A stretch of 64,000 nt of DNA, from the NCBI GenBank assembly GCA_016717205.1, contig JADKGC010000003.1:248001-312000 (forward strand). The letters are read 5' to 3'. The translations under genes and the position numbers were made by a program. This DNA is from Candidatus Flexifilum breve (GTDB taxonomy: Bacteria > Chloroflexota > Anaerolineae > Aggregatilineales > Phototrophicaceae). Every line of letters starts with the position of its first letter. Position 1 is the stretch's first letter. Below are positions 8,795 through 17,900 of the stretch, one piece after another. The notes beneath the pieces are model-generated. The model searched no databases. It was not told where the DNA came from and saw nothing but the letters and a program-made list of their open reading frames with translations.

Positions 8795-10093
8795 ATGCGC
8801 GTTGAAGTCACCATGCCCCGTATGGGTCAAAGCATGGAAGAAGGCACCATCCTCAACTGGTTAAAGACTGCGGGGGCGACCATTAAGCGCGGTGAGCCAT
8901 TGTTCGAGATCGAGTCGGACAAAGCAACCGTTGAAGTGGAAGCCTTGACGACGGGCAAACTGGCCGAAATCATTGTGCCCGCCGGGACGACGGTGTCCGT
9001 TGGGTCGGTGGTCGCCTTTATAGAAGCAGCGGAGCGGATCGCAGTCGCTGCTCCGGCTGCCCCTCCCCGTGAACCCATCGTCGACGCTGCCCCCCGCCGC
9101 CAGCCGATCTCCCCCGTAGCGCGGCGCGTGGCGCACGAACACGGCCTCGACCCGGCGGCGATCAGCGGAACAGGACGCGGCGGACGCATCGTCAAAGAGG
9201 ATGTCCAAGCCACCGTCACGCAGCGTGACGCCGTTCCCGCTAAGTCGGCACGGCTGGATGTGTCGCCGGTGGCCCGCAAGTTGGCGCGGCAGCACGGCCT
9301 CGATCTGGCACAGCTAGTGGGCAGCGCGCCGAACGGGCGGATCATCAAGCGCGACATTCTCGCCGCGGTCGTATCGCAGGCACAAGCGCCGAGCACCGCT
9401 GCCGAACACCGCGTGCCGCTCACCCGTTTGCGCCGGATCGCGGCGGGGCGCATGACCGAGAGCAAATCGACCATTCCGCACTTCTATTTGACGCTCGACA
9501 TCGACATGGGGCGGGCGCTGGAACTGCGCGAATCGCTCAAGCGGCGTGGGCAGACGGTCAGCATCAACGATCTGATCCTCAAAGCGACCTCATTGGCACT
9601 GACCGAGTATCCCACGCTCAACGCAACTTTTGCAGATGGTGAGCTGATCCTCAACGAGCACATCAATCTGGCGGTGGCCGTAGCCGTTGGCGACCGGGCA
9701 CGACCGGAAGGTTTGACCACACCCGTCGTTCACGACTGCGGAACGCTCAGGCTGACCGAAATCGCCGCGCAAGCCGCCGTGTTGGCTGGCCGCGCCCGCG
9801 AGAACAAGCTCAAGCCAGACGATCTGAGCGGCGGCACGTTCACCGTGAGCAATCTCGGCATGTACGGTATCCGTCAGTTTCAGGCGATCATCAATCCGCC
9901 GCAGGTGGCGATCCTCGCCGTTGGCGCGCTGCAAAAAGTCGCCGTGTTCGACGCCGACGACCGCGTGCGTCCCGTGCAGCGTTTGACCGTCACGTTGAGT
10001 GCTGATCACCGCGCGACCGATGGCGCGGAAGCGGCGGGCTTCCTCAACGTGCTGCAAACCGCGCTCGAAGACGCGTTTATGCTGGTCGAGTAA
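8795..10093 (+). CDS. Dihydrolipoamide acyltransferase (E2) with two peripheral-subunit-binding domains
   Basis: A 432-residue E2 core. Domains: one lipoyl domain (residues about 1-78, lipoyl Lys 43 in IESDKATVEVE), a proline/alanine-rich linker, then two consecutive E1/E3-binding domains, ISPVARRVAHEHGLDPAAIS (from residue 105) and VSPVARKLARQHGLDLAQLV (from residue 156). The catalytic acyltransferase domain begins near 205 and ends in the active-site motif SADHRATDG. The ATG at 8795 follows GGAGG; the upstream extension of this frame lies inside E1 beta and is not coding. Most E2 proteins have a single binding domain, so the duplication is unusual. No lipoamide dehydrogenase (E3) gene is present in the window. 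Confidence 0.94.
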   Translation: MRVEVTMPRMGQSMEEGTILNWLKTAGATIKRGEPLFEIESDKATVEVEALTTGKLAEIIVPAGTTVSVGSVVAFIEAAERIAVAAPAAPPREPIVDAAPRRQPISPVARRVAHEHGLDPAAISGTGRGGRIVKEDVQATVTQRDAVPAKSARLDVSPVARKLARQHGLDLAQLVGSAPNGRIIKRDILAAVVSQAQAPSTAAEHRVPLTRLRRIAAGRMTESKSTIPHFYLTLDIDMGRALELRESLKRRGQTVSINDLILKATSLALTEYPTLNATFADGELILNEHINLAVAVAVGDRARPEGLTTPVVHDCGTLRLTEIAAQAAVLAGRARENKLKPDDLSGGTFTVSNLGMYGIRQFQAIINPPQVAILAVGALQKVAVFDADDRVRPVQRLTVTLSADHRATDGAEAAGFLNVLQTALEDAFMLVE

Positions 10094-10099
10094 GCCGTC

Positions 10100-11011
10100 A
10101 TGAGCGCGCATCTCGTCACCACACTGGGCGACCTCAGCGCCGATCACGTCGGCTGGATGCTGGCGCACGAGCACGTCTTCGCCAACTTCTACGCCGACGA
10201 TGACGCGGCCACGGCCATTGCGCCCGTGATTGACCGGATGGAACCCGTGCTCCAAGCCGTGAAAGCCTCCGGGATCACGGCCCTGGTGGAGGCCACCGCG
10301 GTCGGCGGCGCGCGCCGACCGGATGTGCTGCTGGCGGTATCCCAAGCAATCAAGCTGCCCTTGATCGCCGCGACGGGATTGTTCAAAGAGCCCGCTAAAA
10401 CCGAGTGGGCGCACAGGCTCGGCGAAAGTGGTCTGCGCGACTGGCTGATCCGCGAACTAACCGAACAGATCGACGGCAGCACGTTTCGCGCCGGCTGGAT
10501 CAAGTTGAGCGTAACCGACTCCGGCGTGCAACCTCATGAAGAACTCCTGCTGCGCGCGGCGGCACACGCGAGCCAAACGACGAACGCCGTGGTCGGCAGT
10601 CACACGGTCGGCGCGGCGCTGGCCAACGCCGAACTCGACATCTTCGAAGCGGCAGGCGGCGATCCAGCGCGCTTCATCTGGATTCACACGCAAACCGAGC
10701 CGGATGTCGAGCAGCACGCGGCCTTCACGCGGCGCGGCGCGTGGATCGAATATGACGCGATTGACGAAGACCGCCCCGACGACGCCTATCTCGACTGGGT
10801 TGTACGCGCCTTCGACGGCGGCTATGCCGATCGGGTGCTGCTCTCGCATGATCGCTCTGGCTATAATCCGACTCAAATGAATGGCGGCACATTCAAGCCG
10901 TATACGTACTTGCTGACTCAGTTTGTGCCCAAGCTGCAAGCGCGCGGCATCCATGAAGCTGGCATCCAGCAACTGCTGCACGCTAATCCGTTCCGTGCCT
11001 ATGCCCGTTAG
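10100..11011 (+). CDS. Phosphotriesterase-family metal-dependent hydrolase
   Basis: A 303-residue amidohydrolase-fold protein of the phosphotriesterase (PHP/lactonase-like) family. Visible metal ligands are the HEH motif (WMLAHEHVF, near residue 24), the carboxylated Lys of GWIKLSVTD, His in VVGSHTVGA, His in WIHTQTEPD and Asp in LLSHDRSGYNP. The full set suggests an active binuclear enzyme. It starts six bases behind the E2 stop on the same strand and is followed closely by a small membrane protein and a D-2-hydroxyacid dehydrogenase. In this family many members are lactonases; a lactone or ester feeding the 2-hydroxyacid/2-oxoacid enzymes next door is a reasonable but unproven idea. Confidence 0.85.
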   Translation: MSAHLVTTLGDLSADHVGWMLAHEHVFANFYADDDAATAIAPVIDRMEPVLQAVKASGITALVEATAVGGARRPDVLLAVSQAIKLPLIAATGLFKEPAKTEWAHRLGESGLRDWLIRELTEQIDGSTFRAGWIKLSVTDSGVQPHEELLLRAAAHASQTTNAVVGSHTVGAALANAELDIFEAAGGDPARFIWIHTQTEPDVEQHAAFTRRGAWIEYDAIDEDRPDDAYLDWVVRAFDGGYADRVLLSHDRSGYNPTQMNGGTFKPYTYLLTQFVPKLQARGIHEAGIQQLLHANPFRAYAR

Positions 11012-11031
11012 TCGCTTTCAAGGGGGATACC

Positions 11032-11250
11032 GTGTACACCTATTTCCGCTCGCAGGGTTTTCGCACCTTTATGGTGGCCGAAGCGCCGTACTTCCTAATT
11101 TCTTTCCTGATCGCCAACTTCTTCTATAAGTTTCACAGCTTTGGCCTTGAACTCGTCGGCTTCATGGTGACGTGGTACATCATCAGCGCGGTCGGCAACT
11201 GGGTGGTCGCCAAAGTGACCAAGCGTGCGGGAGTACAAGCGCAATCGTGA
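11032..11250 (+). CDS. Small membrane protein of unknown function
   Basis: A 72-residue protein starting with GTG at 11032 after AAGGGGGATACC. Two hydrophobic stretches are visible (APYFLISFLIANFFY, about 17-31, and ELVGFMVTWYIISAVGNWVV, about 40-59) and the C-terminus is basic (AKVTKRAG). Its stop overlaps the GTG of the next gene by four bases (GTGA), so it is translated as part of the operon. I do not recognise the family. A role as a small transport or membrane-anchoring subunit is possible. Confidence 0.65.
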   Translation: MYTYFRSQGFRTFMVAEAPYFLISFLIANFFYKFHSFGLELVGFMVTWYIISAVGNWVVAKVTKRAGVQAQS

Positions 11251-12287
11251 GTGCGGGTCGAACCATCGAGATTCTCAGCACCAAATACTTCGATGAGGCG
11301 TGGCTCGACCGTGTCCGCGGCCTGGCACCGAATCTCCATGTGACGCAGATTACAACGGAAGACCCCGCCGCTGTGCCCGCTGATCTGTGGGCGCGGGTGG
11401 AAATTCTGTACGCCTGGCAGGCACTGCCTGACCCGGCCACTGCGCCCAATCTGCGCTGGATTCAACTGGACACGGCGGGCTTTGACCATGTGCTAAAATC
11501 GCCGTATGCGAAACCGGAGTCGACGGTCGCCGTGACGAATCTGGCGGGCGTCGCGCCGCCCAACATGGCGGAACACGCGCTGTTGATGATGCTGGCTTTC
11601 AGTCACCGTTTGCCGCTGATGCTGCGGCAGCAGGGCGCGCGGCACTGGGGTGGCGAAATGGAACGGCGACGCGATTTCACGCCGTCCGAACTGCTCGGCG
11701 CGACCGTGGGCGTGATCGGCTACGGCGCAATTGGGCGCGAAATCGGACGCATCGCGCACAGTTTTGGCATGCGCGTGCTGGCCGTCGCACCGTCCCCGGA
11801 ATCGCTGCTGCCCAAGCCGCTGACGTATCAAGTGCCGCAGTTACTTGACCTGCCGGGGAAAGAACCGGACGGCTTCTACACGCCGGATCGCCTGCTGGAG
11901 ATGCTGCCGGAGTGCGATTATGTCGTGCTGGTGACGCCGCGCAACGCCTCGACGCTCGGCATGTTCAACACAGCGGCCTTCGCGGCGATGAAACCGGGCG
12001 CGGTGCTGGTCAATATCGCGCGCGGCGGCGTAGTGGACGAAACCGCGCTGATCGCCGCGCTGGAGTCGGGTCATCTGGGCGGCGCAGCGCTCGACGTGTT
12101 CGAACGCGAACCGCTCCCGGCGGAGAGTCCGCTGTGGGGCATGGACAACGTGATCATCTCGCCGCACATCGCCGGGCTGACATCACGCTATTTTGACGTG
12201 ATTTTTGACATTTTCAGCACCAATCTGCGCCGTTATCTGGCGGGCGAACCGCTGATTAATCAGGTGCTGCCAAAAGCGAAAAGTTAA
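11247..12287 (+). CDS. D-isomer-specific 2-hydroxyacid dehydrogenase
   Basis: A 346-residue NAD(P)-dependent dehydrogenase interconverting a D-2-hydroxyacid and a 2-oxoacid. The cofactor loop is VGVIGYGAIGREIGRIAHSF; the catalytic triad is in VNIARGGVVDE (Arg), the Glu of DVFEREPLP and SPHIAG (His). The GTG at 11247, overlapping the upstream stop, is the start that gives a family-like N-terminus; the longer open frame is not family-like. A roughly 20-residue insertion (around KPLTYQVPQLLDLPGKEPDG) follows the Rossmann beta-2 strand. Its product could supply the 2-oxoacid dehydrogenase encoded upstream, but the substrate is unknown. Confidence 0.9.
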   Translation: MSAGRTIEILSTKYFDEAWLDRVRGLAPNLHVTQITTEDPAAVPADLWARVEILYAWQALPDPATAPNLRWIQLDTAGFDHVLKSPYAKPESTVAVTNLAGVAPPNMAEHALLMMLAFSHRLPLMLRQQGARHWGGEMERRRDFTPSELLGATVGVIGYGAIGREIGRIAHSFGMRVLAVAPSPESLLPKPLTYQVPQLLDLPGKEPDGFYTPDRLLEMLPECDYVVLVTPRNASTLGMFNTAAFAAMKPGAVLVNIARGGVVDETALIAALESGHLGGAALDVFEREPLPAESPLWGMDNVIISPHIAGLTSRYFDVIFDIFSTNLRRYLAGEPLINQVLPKAKS

Positions 12288-12379
12288 CCTCATCCCCTAA
12301 CCCCCTCTCCAGATGGAGAGGGGAACCTAAGTTGATCAATCTCCCCCTCTCCCGTGGGAGAGGGGACTGAGGGGTGAGG
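12288..12379. repeat. Intergenic inverted-repeat element of the CCTCA...CCCCTCTCC family
   Basis: The segment starts with CCTCATCCCCT and ends with GAGGGGTGAGG, and contains two inner hairpins (CCCTCTCC/GGAGAGGG near 12303 and CCCCTCTCCC/GGGAGAGGGG near 12344). A second, diverged copy is at 58207-58324. Elements of this composition are widespread in environmental bacterial genomes. Placed directly behind the dehydrogenase stop, it may also end the transcript. Confidence 0.7.
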
Positions 12380-12401
12380 CCAATCATTTGGAGAAGAAAC
12401 C

Positions 12402-13763
12402 ATGAAAATCGTGTTGATTGGCGCGGGCAGCGCCCGCTTTACGCAAGGTCTGGTCGCCGACCTCATTTTCTCACCCCAGTTAGGCCCGTATGAACTCGCG
12501 CTGGTGGATATCGATCCGGTGGCGCTGGATGTGGCGGAAAAACTAGCGCGCAAATTAATCGAACACACGGGCGCGGCGATCACCATCACGGCGTCAACTG
12601 ACCGTAAAGCGCTGCTCCCCGGTGCGCGCTACGTCATCACGACGATTGGCGTGGGCGGGCGGCGCGCGTGGGAGCAGGACGTGTTCATCCCGCGCAAGTA
12701 TGGCATCTTCCAGCCCGTCGGCGATTCGGTCATGCCCGGCGGCATCTCCCGCGCCATGCGCATGATCCCGGCGATGGTTGACATCGCCAAGGATGTGCAA
12801 GCGCTCGCGCCGGACGCCTACCTGTTCAATTACAGCAACCCAATGACGGCCAACTGCTGGGCGGTGCGCCAAGCGACCGGCATGAACATCGTCGGGCTGT
12901 GCCACGGCGCGTTCCGCGTCGAACGCAACCTCGCCAATCTGGCAGGCGTCCCGGAAGATGAAGTGACGAGTGTTGCCATTGGCTTGAACCACCTGACTTT
13001 CTTCACCAAGCTGTATCATCATGGGCGCGACCTGATGCCCACACTCCATACCAAAGCCGCGGCGCTGTTCAAAGATCCCGCGCAGCAGAATTTCCCGCTG
13101 GCGGGCAACAACTTCGACGATCACCCAATGGCGGCGAGTCCGTTCTCGTGGTCGCTGTTCGAAGCGTATGGCGCGTACCCGTCGGCGAATGATCGCCATG
13201 TGACCGAGTTCTTCCCGGAACGCTTTCCCGGTGGCCAGTATTACGGGCGCACGCTCGGCGTCGATGCCTACTCGCTGGAAGATGCGATTCGCATCTGGGG
13301 CGACGAGGTCTACGAAGAGATGCGCGCGCAAGCCAACGGCGAGAAACCGCTGAGCGAAGAATTGCTCAAGCGGCGGGTGGGTGAACACGAACAACTGCTG
13401 CAGATCATGCAGTCGATTGAGTGGGATGAACGCAAGATCTTCTACGCCAACCTGCCCAATGACGGCACGATCCCGAACCTGCCGCCGGATGCGGTGCTGG
13501 AATTCCCGTGCGTCGCGATGGCGGGCGGCTTGCATGCCATCCACTTCGACGATTTCCCCGACGCGCTGGCGGCTGTACTGATCCGCAAGATCGCCGCGAA
13601 CCAGCTCACGGTCGAAGCCGCGCTGACGGGCAGTCGCGAACTGTTCACCGAGGCGCTGCTGATCGATGGCGCAGTGACAGATCGCGATCTGGCGAATCGG
13701 CTGCGCGACGAAATGCTCGAAGCGCACCGCGCCAATTTACCGAACTTCTTCCCAGCGGGGTGA
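12402..13763 (+). CDS. GH4 family glycosidase (alpha-galactosidase/alpha-glucosidase type)
   Basis: A 453-residue NAD- and Mn-dependent glycosidase of family GH4. The Rossmann motif is at the N-terminus (KIVLIGAGSARFTQGLVADL). Further marks are the ICTTIGVGG-like TTIGVGGRRAWEQD, FNYSNPMTANCWAV, the metal-binding Cys of VGLCHGAFR (near residue 168) and the His of IGLNHLTFF (near residue 197). GH4 enzymes cleave by oxidation at C3 and elimination, and act in the cytoplasm. The family contains alpha-galactosidases, alpha-glucosidases, 6-phospho-glycosidases and glucuronidases; the Cys-His-Gly version here leans towards the MelA group, but I do not assign substrate. GGAGAAG precedes the ATG. Confidence 0.88.
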   Translation: MKIVLIGAGSARFTQGLVADLIFSPQLGPYELALVDIDPVALDVAEKLARKLIEHTGAAITITASTDRKALLPGARYVITTIGVGGRRAWEQDVFIPRKYGIFQPVGDSVMPGGISRAMRMIPAMVDIAKDVQALAPDAYLFNYSNPMTANCWAVRQATGMNIVGLCHGAFRVERNLANLAGVPEDEVTSVAIGLNHLTFFTKLYHHGRDLMPTLHTKAAALFKDPAQQNFPLAGNNFDDHPMAASPFSWSLFEAYGAYPSANDRHVTEFFPERFPGGQYYGRTLGVDAYSLEDAIRIWGDEVYEEMRAQANGEKPLSEELLKRRVGEHEQLLQIMQSIEWDERKIFYANLPNDGTIPNLPPDAVLEFPCVAMAGGLHAIHFDDFPDALAAVLIRKIAANQLTVEAALTGSRELFTEALLIDGAVTDRDLANRLRDEMLEAHRANLPNFFPAG

Positions 13764-13781
13764 GCAGATCGATCTAGAGTT

Positions 13782-13859
13782 TGTAGAGACGCTATTCAGC
13801 GTCCGGTTAGTTGCCTGAACAAGACAAGCGGATGCCATGTAATGTATGGCGTCCCTACA
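13782..13859. repeat. Intergenic inverted-repeat element, TGTAG(A/G)GAC termini
   Basis: Termini TGTAGAGACGC (13782-13792) and GCGTCCCTACA (13849-13859) pair with one mismatch. Each end also folds on itself: GACGC/GCGTC at the left and GATGCCAT/ATGGCGTC at the right. The ends match the smaller element at 1137-1166, so both may belong to one dispersed family. Confidence 0.6.
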
Positions 13860-13885
13860 CAGTAAATTACCTAGGGGGTCGTTCA

Positions 13886-14914
13886 ATGCGCCGCGTGAAC
13901 TGCATCATCAGCGGGTTAGGCAACATCGGGTCGCGGTTTGTGGGGGTGCTCAACCAGAAACAGGCGCAGATCCGCGACCAATACGGGCTTGACGTGCGCC
14001 TCGTCGCGGCGGTCGACGTGGACGGCGGCGCAATTGACCCGAACGGGTTGGATCTGGCGGCAGTCGCGGCGCTGGAACGCAAGGCCAGCGTCGGCACGCT
14101 GCCCGGCGTCGGCCAGCCCGGTCTCGGCATTCTCGAGGTGCTGCAGCGTGTGGACGCCGACGTCTTCTTTGAAGCGACGCGCGTCAACCTCACCGATGGC
14201 GAACCGGGCATGAGCGCGATGCGCGCCGCGATCAAGCGCGGCATGCACCTCATCACGACGAACAAAGGGCCGCTGGCACTGGATTACGCGGGCTTCCGCG
14301 CGCTGGCCCAGCAGCACAACGTGACCATCCGGCACGACGGCACGGTCTTCGGCGGGTTGCCCGCCATCACCATCGCCGAGCGCGATCTCGCGAGCGCGAC
14401 CATCACCAAGCTGGAAGCGCAGGCCAATCTCGCCAACAGCTACATCCTCGCCAAAATGAGCGAGGGCTGGAGCTATGCGGACGCGGTGCAGGGCGCGAAA
14501 GACGTGGGCGCGGCGGATCAGGATGAGACGCTCGACGTCGATGGGTGGGATGCGGTGATCAAGATCGTGATTTTCGCCAACGCCGTACTCGGCATGAACG
14601 CCAAAATCGATGACGTGCGCCGCGAATCTATGCGTGATGTGTCGCCGGAGCGGATCGCCAACGCGAAGAATCGCGGTAATGTGCTCAAATACATCGCGGA
14701 AGCGGTGCGTCTGGACGATGGGCGTTATGATCTGGCGACCGGGCTGCGCGAACTGCCGCGCGATCACGCGCTGGCGGCGCTCGGCGCACAGCACATGGGC
14801 GTGAGCTACACCAGCGACCTGTTCGGCACGATCACGGCCTCGATCCACGAAACCTCGCCGCTGCCGTCGGCCTCGACGATGCTCCGCGATCTGCTCATTC
14901 TCTATCAATGCTAA
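13886..14914 (+). CDS. Homoserine dehydrogenase-like NAD(P)-binding oxidoreductase
   Basis: A 342-residue protein with an N-terminal Rossmann motif (IISGLGNIGSRFVGVL), the TTNKGPLALDY segment typical of homoserine dehydrogenase (around residues 127-137), and the catalytic-domain stretch EAQANLANSYILAKMSEGWS with AKDVGAADQDETLDVDGWDA, where the conserved Lys/Asp residues of the family fall. There is no C-terminal ACT domain. AGGGGG lies before the ATG at 13886. Because no threonine or methionine genes adjoin, it may be a catabolic relative of homoserine dehydrogenase acting on another beta-hydroxy or branched substrate. The last bases approach the start of the BNR-repeat gene. Confidence 0.78.
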   Translation: MRRVNCIISGLGNIGSRFVGVLNQKQAQIRDQYGLDVRLVAAVDVDGGAIDPNGLDLAAVAALERKASVGTLPGVGQPGLGILEVLQRVDADVFFEATRVNLTDGEPGMSAMRAAIKRGMHLITTNKGPLALDYAGFRALAQQHNVTIRHDGTVFGGLPAITIAERDLASATITKLEAQANLANSYILAKMSEGWSYADAVQGAKDVGAADQDETLDVDGWDAVIKIVIFANAVLGMNAKIDDVRRESMRDVSPERIANAKNRGNVLKYIAEAVRLDDGRYDLATGLRELPRDHALAALGAQHMGVSYTSDLFGTITASIHETSPLPSASTMLRDLLILYQC

Positions 14915-14928
14915 AAGGACACATTCAC

Positions 14929-17900
14929 ATGACGACTCAACCCGCATGGCTTGGTGGCTTGCAGTGGCGTCTACTCGGGCCGTACCGCGGTGGACGGGCG
15001 ACGGCGGTCGCCGGGCATCCGACAGATCGCATGACCTTCTATTTCGGCGGATCAGGCGGCGGCGTATGGAAGACCGATGACGGTGGTCACCTATGGACGC
15101 CCATCGCCGATGAGTTTCTGCAAACCGCTCCGGTCGGAGCAATTGCGGTTGCGCCGAGTGCCCCGCACATTCTGTATGTGGGCATGGGCGAAAACGTCGT
15201 CGTGCAGTTCCATTCCGGCGGTGACGGTGTGTACCGCTCCGGCGATTCCGGCAAAACGTGGCAGCATATCGGCCTCGCGGAGACGCACACCATCGGGCGC
15301 ATCCGCGTGCATCCGACCGACCCCAACCGCGTGTATGTGGCGGCGCTCGGTCGGCGCTTCGGCACGAACCCAGAACGCGGCGTGTACCGCACAACCGACG
15401 GCGGTCAGACGTGGGAACAGGTGCTGTTCCGCAGCGACAAAGCGGGCGCGATTGACATCACGCTGGATGAACACAATCCGGATATCCTGTATGCGGCCTT
15501 CTGGGAGCAGTTGATTCAGCCGTGGAACTACACGAGCGGCGGCCCGGACAGCGCGATCTATCGCTCACTGGACGGCGGCGACACGTGGGAAGACATCAGC
15601 CACAACCTCGGCTTGCCGCGCGGCTTGATGGGCAAGATCGGCATTGCAGCCTCCCCCTCCAAACCGGGGCGACTGTGGGCACTGATCGAAGCAGACGAAG
15701 GCGGCATCTACCGCAGCGACGACTACGGCGTGTCGTGGACCTGGCTGTGTGACGAGCGCAACTTCATGGTGCGCGCCCGATTCTCGATCTGCATCGTCGC
15801 CGACCCGCAGGACGCCAGCACCGTCTATGTCGCCAGCCGCAAGCTGTGGAAATCGACCGACGGCGGGCGCACCTTCGGGCAGTTGAACGTCCCCTACGTC
15901 GACCAGCATGATTTCTGGGTCGACCCCAACGATTCCAGTCGCGTCATCCTCGGCGATGATGGCGGCGCGTCCGTCTCGTTTGACGCGGGGCGCTCATGGT
16001 CGACGCTGCTCAACCAGCCGACCGCCGAGATCTACCGTGTCACCACCGACAACCATTTCCCGTACCGCGTCTACGGTTCACAGCAGGATAACAGCACGCT
16101 GGCGTTGCCCCACCGCTCGGAGCGTGGCGCGCTTTCGATGCAAGAATCGTACGACATTGGCGGCGGCGAGAGCGGCTACATCGCCGTGCGCCCCGACGAC
16201 CCGAACATCGTGTATTCGAGCGACCTGCCGGGACTGGGCATCACCCGCTACGACCACCGCAACTTCCAACTGCGTGAGATCGGCCCGTGGGGTGAACCGG
16301 GAGCGTGGGATAAGCTGGAACTGCGCTACCGCTTCAACTGGTGCGTGCCCGTCAAGCTCTCGCCGCACGATCCGAATATGCTGTACAGCGCCGCGCAGTA
16401 CATCTTTCGCACGACGAACGAAGGCCAAAGTTGGGATATTATCAGCCCCGACCTGACGACCGCTGATCCCTCGAAGATGATCATCACGGGCGGTCCGGTG
16501 CAGTTCGAAGACGCGCTCGCCTACGCCTACCCGTCAATCAGTTCCGTTGCCGAATCACCCGCCGAACGCGGCGTGATCTGGGTCGGCACAGATGACGGGT
16601 TGATTCAGGTGACGCGTGATGACGGCGCAACGTGGACGAACGTCACCCCGCCCGACTGCCCCGCGTGGTCGACGGTGCGCATGGAACCGTCGCGCTTCGC
16701 GCCGGGGAAAGCCTACGCGGTCGCGACCAACGTCCGTATGGATGATTTCCGCCCGCACCTGTTCAAAACCGAGGACTACGGCGCGACGTGGACGCGCATC
16801 ACCGATGGCATTCCCGATTATGACTTCGCCCGCATCCTCCGCGAAGATGTGGAGCGCCCCGGCCTGCTGTACGCGGGGACCGAGCGCGGCGTGTGGTGCT
16901 CGCTGGACGATGGCGAGTCGTGGTTTGCGCTCAAGCTCAACCTGCCCGCTGTGGTCGTGTACGATCTCTGCGTCAAAGAAGACGATGTGATCATCGCCAC
17001 GCACGGACGCTCCCTGTGGAGTCTCGACAATATTTCGGCACTGCGGACCCTGACGCCAGACACGCTGAACCAAGCGGCGCATCTGTTCCCGGTGCAGCCT
17101 GTCACGCGCATCACCCGCGAAGTACATAAGCTCGACAGTCTGCTCTCGTTGTACACCGCCTATGTCGCGCCGAATCCTCCGAACGGGGCAATTGTGGATT
17201 ACTACCTGCGCGAAACGCCCTCCGGTGATGTGCACATCGCGCTGCTCAACGCGGCGGGCGAAGTTTTGCAGCAGTTCACGAGCCAACCGCCGCCGGAAGC
17301 CAAGCCGCGCCCGGTCGGCGCACTGGCCTACAAGCTGGCCGGGGGATCACGCTTGCGCGGAAAGATACGCGGTGAGGAAGTACTCGGCTTGAAGTGGGGG
17401 GCACTCACGCTGCCGGATGAACCGGGCACACAGGTGCCCACCCAGCCGGGGATCAACCGCTTCACCGTGCCGATCACCGCGCCGGGAGCCGACATCACGC
17501 CCGGTTTGCAAGGCTGGGTGACGCCCGCCGCGCTCGTACCGGGAACGTATACCATTCGCCTCACGGTCGGCGATGAGGTCTACGAGGCGCCGCTGGTCGT
17601 CGAGAAGGATCCGCGCGTGAATACAACCATCGCCGAGTATCAAGCGCAGTACGACCTGCTCATCCGCATCCGCGACCGCGTCAACGACATTCACCGCGCC
17701 ATCGGGCGGTTGTACCGCCTGCGTAAGCAGCTCGTGGAGCGCGCGAGTTATTTCAGTGCAGAATCCGAACTGGGGACACGCTGCACAGCTTTGATCACGG
17801 CGCTGACCGAGATCGAAAACCAGCTCATTCAGCCGGATTTGAACGAAAACAGCGGCGAACTGGACGGCACCCACTTCCCGGATCGTGTGGATGGCAAGCT

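Noticed and set aside
12288..12379. CRISPR array
   Set aside because: The CCCCTCTCC blocks are hairpin arms of one element, not regularly spaced identical repeats with spacers.
13916..15394. A long minus-strand frame across the homoserine-dehydrogenase-like and BNR genes
   Set aside because: It spans two unrelated plus-strand genes and has no domain-like content.
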